From positions 4,632,001 through 4,696,000 of the forward strand of contig NC_135566.1 in assembly GCF_964340395.1 (NCBI RefSeq): a stretch of 64,000 bases of DNA, in the 5' to 3' direction. Each line of letters starts with the position of its first letter. Position 1 is the stretch's first letter. The position numbers and the translations under genes are program-made. Of this stretch, positions 55,158-64,000 are shown in pieces. Source of the stretch: Glandiceps talaboti (taxonomy: Eukaryota; Hemichordata; Enteropneusta; Spengelidae). The notes under the pieces were generated by a model that was not told the DNA's origin, searched no databases, and saw nothing but the letters and a program-made list of their open reading frames with translations.

Positions 55158-55341
55158 TGATATATCTTGCAATACTTTGAAGACCTTCCGAATGAAAAAA
55201 AATAACCAACAGATTCCTCTCTTTTTCTGATATGTGATATTTTTCTTCAAGTTTATACAGTACACGATCCGGCGTAACTAAATATCTTATATTTGATAAT
55301 GAATCGTTGTCATTCATTTTGCACACGACACCAATACTCAT
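55158..55341 (-). CDS. Possible first coding exon, unassigned
   Basis: ATG followed by 61 open codons to a good donor (ATCAGTAAGT), ending in phase 1, which would fit B1. The text (RYLVTPDRVLYKLEEKYHIS, SEGLQSIARYI) is charged and helical and is not a signal peptide, so it is unlikely to start a secreted EGF protein. It may be a separate minus-strand gene. Unrecognised. Confidence 0.3.
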
Positions 55342-57417
55342 TTACATAATTTACATAAATAAATACCCTCGGATAGTGCACTAGATATACGGGATAGTTA
55401 CTAAATTAAAGCATACAGTGACCTTCAATGCAAGCATTGCAATAGTCATTACATGAAACTATCAAAGGGTCATACAAGTTGAAATCGCGGGTAAATGTCA
55501 GGTGTCAAGAATTTTTCTCAAAAAATACTAAAAATGTTTATTTTGACATTGTAAAATCATTTGTACAACAGCAAGGAAATCAATGCATGTCATGAGCGTG
55601 AAAATATAGTGCGCGTGCGTAGTAATTGCGTGACAGTATTTTATGAAACTTTTTTGTTGACCTTGCAACATTTAAAGTACTTCGTACTAGATCAGGTAGT
55701 CATCAATTAAGCTGCACAAAGAAATAAGAAATGATGAATTTGCTAATAACTTTACTGATAAAGAGATTACACCGAACACTTTTGAAAGCATACAGCGTCC
55801 AAGATGGAATATATTAATTAGAAGACGTTCCCTAAATTTGATCACACATTAATTCAAAATGGCAGCTATGGTAATTCAAGATTGTCTATTTCCATGGAAA
55901 CGAGATCATTACCTTTTTTTGTTTCACTTTTATTGTATTTTTAGCATAAAGAGTTCCATTTTCACCATTCACAGTTCTATTAGTGTATGTTCCTGACTCT
56001 TGTTTAACAAAGTGTTGTTTATTTTAAAAAGTTGTTGCTACATGGTGTTGTTTATCTTCAGTTGACGTTAGTGTAAACAAATGTCCCCTCCCATCCGCCT
56101 CCCCCGCCTATGTCAATAATATAATACATCTTATAAGATATCCGTACAACGTTTACTTAGATGACTGTGTACAATAATTAAATTTGTTGATCTAAAAATA
56201 GAAACTGAATTTCGTGTCGGTTTAGTTTTTTTCTATATTTCGTCTAATATTTTTATTGTTAATCCTAATGTACAACTAAAAAAGAAACGTGAGTTGAGTT
56301 AATATAAAAACAAGAAAACACTTCGTTTGCATAGCACGTGACTTCGTCCTTGAAAGTGGCCAAGCTAGCCTACTGGCGCGTTTTTCTTTTAAAAAAAAGA
56401 TAAATACATATGTAACTTGCACGGTAAAAAGTCTGGTCGATTTTTTAAAAGTAAGATCATAATTAATTAGATTACTTCAGAATATCATTACTCACCTTAA
56501 AGGCACATTAAAAACACATTGTTAGATTGTCGATCGACGATTGTAAAAGATTTCTAAAAAGAGGCAAAGAAGGGACCAGATTTTTCACCGCGGTTTTAGA
56601 CTTGTATGCTGTAAAGAATTTAGGATCAAGTTGTCTGGTTTGTTCAACGCGCGATGTTTAGCTTCAAAATGCGAATGCTAATGATCAACTTATTCGAACC
56701 CATATACTTGGACGGGTCGAATAATTCACGATAGTGTATAACATTCAAGGACAGGGCAAGTACACTCGATTCTTAATCTGTACATTCAATATAAAATTAA
56801 ATCAATAGTTGTGTAGGCATTTTAACACCATATTCTATTCTTCCAATTTTAGTCGTCCCCCTGTATATACATTGCCTAAAATTGGTAAAATATAATTTTA
56901 CCCCGTCCCCGTGTCAAAAATATACAATATATTTAGTGCACGCTGTATTAGCAACCAAAGGTCCTTCTATCCAAGTACAAGCCACCCTTTTAAAACCGTG
57001 TGGGTAATAATGGTTTAGAACACATCTACCGTGAGTATTTTAACATAAATTTGACCCCAACAAATATTTAACCACTAAAATTTAAAGGATTTGTGTGCAA
57101 TGTCCCTATATATAGGTTATACAAAATATTTGAGGAATTGTATACATGTATAATATCCTGATCAACACTTCAAGCGTTGGTGGCGCTCTTTACAAACCGC
57201 TTGGAAGGTAGCGCGTCACCCACGACCGGAGTGTGATCCTGACCGTGTCATGGTCAGTGAGGAGAACATTTGATGACACTTCTAATAAGACGCTGAGCGA
57301 GGCACAAATTATTATTATAACGGAGTCTTCTATCCATTTCTACAGCTTGAGTGGCAGAGTTGCATATGAAAAATGACACTTTAAAATAGCTGTCTGGTGT
57401 CTCTGTATCTACGGTGA

Positions 57418-57500
57418 TCAAAGCACTATGACAATAGCTAGCAAAAAGCTAATAAATAGACTCGTTCTCCAGGCTACAGCCCTGGTGCTGGCAGATACAA
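57418..57500 (-). CDS. EGF gene A tail exon: GPI-type signal and stop
   Basis: Acceptor CCCCATGTAG behind a pyrimidine tract. The split codon gives Phe, then [18 protein letters not shown] and a hydrophobic end (LLAIVIVL) and TGA. Aligns with the tail of gene B (A-x-S-[ST]-R-x-V-A then hydrophobic), with no residues after the hydrophobic run. Confidence 0.75.
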
Positions 57501-60500
57501 CTACATGGGGAAAGAAGAGAGAGAGAGAGAGAGAGAAACATTGCATTGTAAGCGATTGTGTACTCAAGGCAGGGTTCGTATCATACGTGCGTGCAAGTAA
57601 CATAGTTTCGTGGTTGGGGGGTAATCTGAAAGCCTGGGCCAGTTGTGTGATAATGTCTCTTTTTTGACGTATCATGCGCCTACGAATGAAATGATTTAAA
57701 CTTTTGCTGCTACAGTGTTCAAGAAATTTAATGCCAACTCATTTTAAGTTAAAAATTAAGAAATAAACCAGGAGTCACCACGCAAATTTATGAAGTGATT
57801 TGAGTTCAATTTTAGAATCCGAAATGTCTGTCGAATGATTAAGAAAAATAAGTTCTTGTTGATTTCGTTGAAAACAAGATTATAAACCCCCAAACTTTTA
57901 TTATTTTAAGTGGACCAGGAACAAGTTGTCATATTGCAAAGTTTTGGAAAATTCGAATAACTTCGATTTTGAATCAAATTGGCTACCAAGGCGCATATTA
58001 CGTTAAAAAGAGACGTGAGTAATATTGATTTGCTGCTGCCAAGCAAGTGGTTCAAAGAACTACATGTATTAGAGACAGGAATTCTGAATGACATAAACAA
58101 AGGTTCTTCAAAAAGCTACAGTAATATGCTTAACAACAAGCATAGCATACTATTATAGGTTTTCATGAATTTTCTAAATCTCATTCAGGATTCCTATCTC
58201 AAATTCTCGTGACCTCAACAGCATATGTGCAAAGCATGTATACAAAAGGTCACACATCAACTTCATAATGTGCATTATGATTCGGATACTTGAGTTAACC
58301 ATTTTGGATGTTGATTTCTTGAGAAAACATTCTACTGCCCCTCTCTGCATACATAACATACAAAGAAATCCGAAAACAAGTTTTTAAAAATAAATAAATT
58401 GAAACTTCAGAAACTCGGGGTGAAATGGTCTAATTTACTTTGCTGTCGTCATAAGCTTTCCTAAATGCTTGTACACCTTTAGCAAATATACTATGAGTGT
58501 TGACATTGATGTCATGAAACACTTGATTTATTTCAATTCACAAAATGCAAAGATCTCAGACGCAGTGTTGGTATATATAGGAGAATATCCCACGTGAAGT
58601 CCAAGAAATAACTGTATGGCTGTAGAAGTCGAAACAGTGCATACTTAAATGTTGTATACCTACCCTACCTGTAAGAGTGCATGAATCGTGACATCTGAAC
58701 TGACAAGAAACGGCACTGAATCTAGAAAGTCTCACAGTGAAGTATCGCGAGATGTTATACTTACATTCTGCACAATAATCTCCTATGTAAGATGCATCAC
58801 AAATACAAATTTCGTTCCCGCCTGACACGATACAAAATCCGTTCTCACAAGGACCGGGATTGCACAATGACATTTCTGTCGGAAACAAATTTTCAAATAC
58901 ATTATTATTTCAATGGGAATTTTTCGGGAATTTTCGAAAAAATAATCTTCTATAACATGGCTTTTTAATGATATAATTCCCCAACACAAAAACTCAAGGT
59001 TACAGAATGTCGCAAACGCTTTCATCTTATTTGTGAGCCAAATATTTTGCATTTGTTCTCAGACCAGAATCGTTTTCTTAAACCCACTCTAAAATTACAT
59101 CAGAAAATTGCATGTTGGTGGAACCGATAGCACTTTGCCAAGTTTTAGTCTCCTGTACAACAATTCTTAAAGTTGGATGACGGAACTATGCTGCTAATTG
59201 TCCATCTTTTTCAGATTTACGTCAAAATCTAAAATAACAAAAACATCAAAGTTCATTGTAAAATTTACACACCTTCATCACATAGAGTGCCAGACCAACT
59301 ACCTTTACAGACGCAGACAGGGCCATTGGGTGTTTTTCGACATTCTCCATTATTAGCACATGGGTATTGATTACACATTTCGTTATCTGTTATCAACAGA
59401 GAATAGAAGTTAGTCGGTAAATTACGTGTTATTCGAGGGGTCGCGAAGTCCTCGTGTGGATCCTCCTTTCAAAGCATCACTATTGCTATCGATATCCGGC
59501 GTATATGGGGGGCAGTTGTCCGGGGGGCAGTTGTCCTGTTACCGTTTCCGATGACGCAACGAGAAGCGGTACAATTATGACAAATGTCGGTTGTACAGTG
59601 CGTCTCGGACGGTGCCGTAAAGAGACAGTGGGTTTTACAACGATGGAAAGTATTTACGACATTGGATATGCAAGTATACTTTCTTTAGTACTAATACAGG
59701 CAAAAGATGTAATTCATACAATGTTTTTTCTAGCCCAATCAAAGTGAACTTGCAAATAGCTTCACGATATACTAGTATACCGAAATGAAAGGAGCGAGGG
59801 ATGCAGTAACATTCTTCCAAGTGCCAGTGGTACTTTTTTCCCAGTTTTTCTCAGTGCGCCTTTAACTTCTCCAAAGATAGCACACGTATACTTTCCTTCA
59901 ATCACATATTATAATGATTTTTGATATTTGATATATAATGTATACTTACCGATTTCACAATCATAGCCAGAGAATGCTGGTGGACAAGTGCAAACGTAGC
60001 CCAATGTGTCACTCTGAAAACACACTCCTCCATTTTGACACTTATCAGTAAGGTTCTGAGGACAGTTACCTTCGATAACTACGATATAAGAAAATATATA
60101 GATTATACATTTGTAATATCCGAGTCACCGTTGCTCTGTTCCCTTTGTGTCCGTGTGTTTATATTTCGTTATTATATTATGTGCAGTCTGTGATCTAATA
60201 ATAACAACTTGATTTTGACATTGAAGGTAAAGGTAAAAAATCAACTAAGATAATATAAGTGTAGCTAGTATCATCAATCGCCCTGGTTTAGTAAGAAATT
60301 GCAAACATAGTCAATGTTTTCGAAAGAAATGGTTATCATATTAGTCACTAAATCTGAATGATGCGCACATAGCCGTGTGCCTCCTTCGGATAAAATAGGC
60401 CAAGAAATGGTAGGGAAACAGCTACATGTGGACATACGTCTACACAGTCAGACAGAACTCATTTAAACATCACTCCCGCCTTACGCCTCCCGTCGCCCAT

Positions 60501-63500
60501 CCCCATTTTCCCCACGGTTTCTGGTATGATATGATTTTTGGTATGGTAGACCAGATTCCTCAATGGCCAGAAAACACGAGACTCGAAATACTTCCTACCG
60601 TTGTCACAGTCGTGTCCGTTAAAACCCTCCAAACAGTCGCACGCATATCCTCCAGGTTGAGAATCATCATTTCTACACGTGCCATCATTTTGACAAGGTT
60701 CATTACCACATGGATTTGCTGTATCAAAAATAACACACAAGATAACGTCATATTGGCAATATGATTACAAGGATTAATTTCACGATTTCGAACCCAAATA
60801 ATTGTAATTTGATGACTTAAACTCGAAATTGGGTAGCACCTTAATTCATTTCATTTAGACAAAACCTCGAAAGAAACTGTAAAGTGTAGCACTGCATTTT
60901 CATATTGGTTTCTGCCTGGTTGTATTAAAAATAACCGATGAACCGGTAACTTGAAACTGACTGTATGAGCATATATACTTACGAGTTTCACAGTTGTTTC
61001 CCGCCCAGTCAACGGGACATGCGCATGTGTATCTGCTGGTGTCAGTAGACAATTGGGTACAAGTGCCGTCATTAAGACAGGGTAGGTTCAGGCATGGATT
61101 TAAAACTGTAAAATAAATACACAATACTGTACACTCTACGAAATAACGATGCTACAGTGTAATATAAATGTAATAAAAATTATTTTGCTTTTAAATCAGA
61201 GTATTGTAAAGAATACAATTTGAGATTGTACTCTGAAAACATACATCCCATCCTTCAAGTTATTGCTAACATCATGCATCAGGGGTGTTCACCAGAGTAA
61301 CTGGACATTTTTTATCAAACAGGGCTTTATCATCTGAAATCTCTCGTGCGTCTTAGTGTTTAAGCAAAATTTAAAACTAAACGTGCTTCCGATGAACCCG
61401 ACCGACCCTACTTAAGGCTCCGACCCTAAACATTTGAAACAAAAGATAAGAAATATTTTCTCTTCTTGACCTTCATGTACATCTGTTTTCTTTCCCCGGA
61501 GATGTCTGTACATATTTCATCAAACTATAACAGAAGGGGTATTCTGACCGACATTTCTTTTCGTTTGGGGTTGAAGCAATATTTTTTTTCAAAAGTAAAA
61601 ACAATTAAGAAGATAAAATAAAATAAAATCCCGACATACCTACCCTATTTTCTGAGGCCATGTTATCGAAAACAGACAATTGATATTTTTAAAGCCATAC
61701 ATGCATACTACCAATGACTATCGAGTTTCAATTACTACCAAACAAGAATGACTATAGAGTTTCAATTACTACCAAGCCAGAATGACTGTAGAGTTTCAAC
61801 TAGACGCACAAAGTTTTTCATCAATTTGTTACAAGTTACATAAAATCAAATACAGGGCTGGTACTGATAGCACACATGCATATAAAATGATACATTTTAT
61901 CTCATTGGGAACATAAATTAACAGTTTTGTGTTTGAATCTTTCTTGTTTCATCTGACATTGATGTTGATTTGTGTTCACAGTGAGATCAAATGTATCATT
62001 TTATAGGATTGCGCGCTATAAGTGCCTGTGACAAATAAGTTGTGTGAGATGTAACTGCCTTTTAATTGAAACTCTATAGTCTTTCGGGTTTGGTAGTAAT
62101 TGAAGTGTTACTGATTCTTTGTGAAATTAATTAAGCAACTAACAGTGCAAAAAAGAAATAATTAGGAAGATTCCATATGAAGGTGATCTCCCTATAGTTT
62201 ACAATTACTAACATATAAGACATAGCATAAATAAGAAATTTTTAACAGAAGTATTCACCAATTTGACATGTGTCTCCACCATACCCAGTGGGACAGGTAC
62301 AGTTAAAATTGTCCTCGCCATTCAAACAAGTTCCATCATTCCTACATGGGTTGCTGCTACACTCATCCAAGTCTTGATAGAGGCAAGAGGCCAGAGCAGA
62401 ATCATGTTAGAAAATATTTATTAATAAAATGTTAGTACGAAAAGACATTTACATATATAGGCGTTCAATATAATCATGTACGCACACATTCATACAGGCA
62501 GACTGGCAGATACATACATACATACATACATACATACATACATACATACATACATACATACATACATACATACATACATACATACATACATAACATCGAG
62601 TAAAAGCAGTATTAACATAGTTATCAGAGTTACGGTGCCATTGCTACTATTAATTATGCTAGCTTTATTGTTTGCGATGAGAAATTAGTACATTCCATCT
62701 TTAGTGATTGTAGGAGATGACAATGTAAGATAGTCTGATATGAACAAGAAGTTTAGAACTTTATGAAAGTATTAATACCTGTTGCTATGACTCTTACATC
62801 GGAATGTATAAATCAAAGTCTTACCCTGGTCACAATTAGTTCCTGTCCAACCACTGTCACAACTGCATTCTTCGTAAGTAGTATGTGGTATACATGTCCC
62901 ATGTACACATGGATTAATATCCACACATGATATCAGAGCTGAAAGCAAGTAAATAGTGTTATTTGATGATGGTTATTTACAATGCATAATTATAAAACAT
63001 TTCTTATATTTGGTAGGTAGGTAGGTAGGTAGGTAATATCTCTAATAAATGCAGCAGTGCACACAAATGTCATCTAATGATTTCCATTCTAATGTCGATA
63101 CTTACGGACTGTGCAGGTATTCCCACTCCATCTACCAATGCAGCTGCAACTGAATCCATCAGAAAGTTCACCACATACGCCTCCGTTCATACATGGATTA
63201 GTAGAGCAAAACAAAACGGCTGAAAATGAAAACGAGGTAAGATGAACAGAATGTCAGTTTTGTCGATGTCGTTGGATTCCAAAACTTCGTTAGTTTGACC
63301 ATATATATACACTGGTAGCAATACATTTACAAAATGTACATTTGCCTTTTTTACTGTAAGTCGTTCATTTAATTTATGCCATACGTTTCTCTTGACATGT
63401 TCCAAGGAAACTATTTCCACAGCCGTCACAAGAATTAAATATGCTCCCATTATGTTGACTATTTTCTAACAGTTGCATCGTGTTTTCTGCTACGAATAAT

Positions 63501-63982
63501 GAAAAAAAATCAATTAAATCATTATACTATTTCTGAATTTCATCGTTTAACGTTCAAACAAATCAAACCTGCAATAGTTCTGAAATTGCCTTTTCACATA
63601 TTGTTTATGCATTAGGAGGGCTTTTCCTGAATACGAATGGCATGGTATTTATTTCATCTTAAACTTTTTATTATGTGAGATAGTTTTACCGTTCGTCAAG
63701 AGAGGCTGCCGTCAGCTTTCCTTCACACTTCAATGTACTGTCAAGCAATTTCATGTACAGACTATGAATCGGTACATCAAATCAAAAGTCACACTTTTGT
63801 CCTTACAGGAGCCACTCCGTTTATATGTGGTTTAAATTTGTTAAGTTTGATAGTTTAAGCTAGATACTCACGTATGGTGCACTGAGGACCTTGCCAACTG
63901 CCTGCACATGTACAGCTATAATCAAAGTCCACATTTTGACACTGTGCTCCGTTTTTGCAAGGATTTGAAAAACATGCATTTC
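57418..63982 (-). CDS. EGF gene A: EGF-repeat protein with hydrophobic tail, 5' end outside the window (10 exons seen)
   Basis: Nine one-module EGF exons (A1-A9) plus a tail exon, all phase 1-1, running on past 64000. A4 has the calcium-binding start LDEC and is the only such module seen here. The order A6-A7-A8-A9-tail corresponds module by module to B31-B33-B34-B35-tail of gene B, so the genes are tandem paralogues with the same C-terminal architecture. Probably a GPI-anchored surface protein; role and partners unknown. Confidence 0.83.
58765..58875 (-). CDS. EGF A9: last EGF of gene A
   Basis: [12 protein letters not shown], short second loop, [10 protein letters not shown]. Counterpart of B35 ([13 protein letters not shown]). 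Confidence 0.87.
59273..59386 (-). CDS. EGF A8
   Basis: [29 protein letters not shown]; donor GTGTGT is unusual. Confidence 0.87.
59950..60078 (-). CDS. EGF A7
   Basis: Long first loop CPQNLTDKC containing an N-glycosylation sequon (NLT), [15 protein letters not shown]. Confidence 0.87.
60599..60718 (-). CDS. EGF A6
   Basis: [33 protein letters not shown]. Confidence 0.88.
60983..61105 (-). CDS. EGF A5
   Basis: [32 protein letters not shown]; ends in split codon C plus GTAAG. Confidence 0.87.
61706..62100. mobile_element. MITE-like element, copy 2, with reiterated left end
   Basis: Right end GGTTTGGTAGTAAT is the complement of the left ATTACTACCAAAC. The left terminal segment (ACTACCAA...GAGTTTCAA) is present about three times in tandem with a period near 36. 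Interior matches copy 1 at 17334-17663. Inserted in the intron between A4 and A5. Confidence 0.75.
62259..62372 (-). CDS. EGF A4: calcium-binding type
   Basis: [15 protein letters not shown] with the calcium-binding D-x-D-E start (D from the split codon, then LDEC), an O-glucose site C-S-S-N-P-C, and [20 protein letters not shown] includes an N-glycosylation sequon. Confidence 0.88.
62513..62593. repeat. (TACA)n microsatellite
   Basis: About 20 units in the intron between A3 and A4. Confidence 0.95.
62825..62938 (-). CDS. EGF A3
   Basis: [29 protein letters not shown]; second loop shortened by two residues. Confidence 0.87.
63013..63035. repeat. (TAGG)n microsatellite
   Basis: Six units in the intron between A2 and A3. 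Confidence 0.9.
63106..63219 (-). CDS. EGF A2
   Basis: [27 protein letters not shown]; Val instead of Thr removes the O-fucose site. Confidence 0.87.
63872..63982 (-). CDS. EGF A1: first EGF exon inside the window
   Basis: [14 protein letters not shown] with an O-glucose site, [14 protein letters not shown]. It starts in phase 1, so the gene continues upstream beyond position 64000. Confidence 0.87.
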
Positions 63983-64000
63983 CTACAGAAAAGGAAAGCG

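Larger units (their letters stand above)
51904..57417. other. Region between the two EGF genes, start of gene B not identified
   Basis: Should contain the promoter and signal-peptide exon of gene B and the 3' UTR of gene A. I find only two candidate exons (52385-52581 and 55158-55341), neither a signal peptide, plus repeats at 53268-53720 and 54088-54146. The rest shows nothing recognisable. Confidence 0.5.

Overview
This is nuclear DNA of an animal. Genes are split into short exons with GT-AG introns (one likely GC-AG), base composition is AT-rich, and 4-bp microsatellites built on TACA and GACA are unusually abundant. Encoded families (ZU5-UPA-death protein, Notch-style EGF arrays, secreted dibasic-cleavage precursors) point to a bilaterian, most likely a marine invertebrate. 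A lophotrochozoan would fit, but the sequence alone does not settle the phylum. All gene models were assembled by eye from splice sites and reading-phase continuity.

Layout: (1) 2544-7232, minus strand: five-exon gene for a small secreted precursor (precursor A) with a signal peptide, a Lys-Arg site and a four-cysteine module (C-x4-C-x5-C-x9-C). Its last intron holds a 2-kb, 33-bp minisatellite. (2) 9850-17934, minus strand: nine-exon gene for a 745-residue soluble protein with a low-complexity N-terminus, a basic cluster, a ZU5 domain, a UPA domain and a C-terminal death domain, related to the cytoplasmic part of UNC5, UNC5CL and PIDD. (3) 17.9-24.7 kb: no gene recognised; a decayed Penelope-like retroelement, a MITE just upstream and scattered repeats. 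(4) 24747-31839, plus strand: twelve-exon paralogue of gene 1 (precursor B) with four cysteine modules, three of them identical because about 1.6 kb of exons plus introns was recently triplicated. (5) 34473-63982, minus strand: 44 EGF exons, all phase 1-1, belonging to two tandem paralogous genes. Each ends in the same series of EGF modules followed by a hydrophobic C-terminal tail exon of GPI-signal type. The upstream gene (57418-63982 and beyond the window) is EGF gene A; the downstream one (34473-51903, start not found) is EGF gene B. Gene B is built from three copies of a six-exon cassette.

The most interesting system is the pair of four-cysteine precursor genes on opposite strands. A signal peptide, Lys-Arg sites immediately before every [YF]GC module, fixed cysteine spacing and module multiplication look like a peptide-hormone or secreted-effector family; I do not recognise it as a named family. 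The cysteine spacing equals that of the N-terminal follistatin-like hairpin of SPARC as I remember it.
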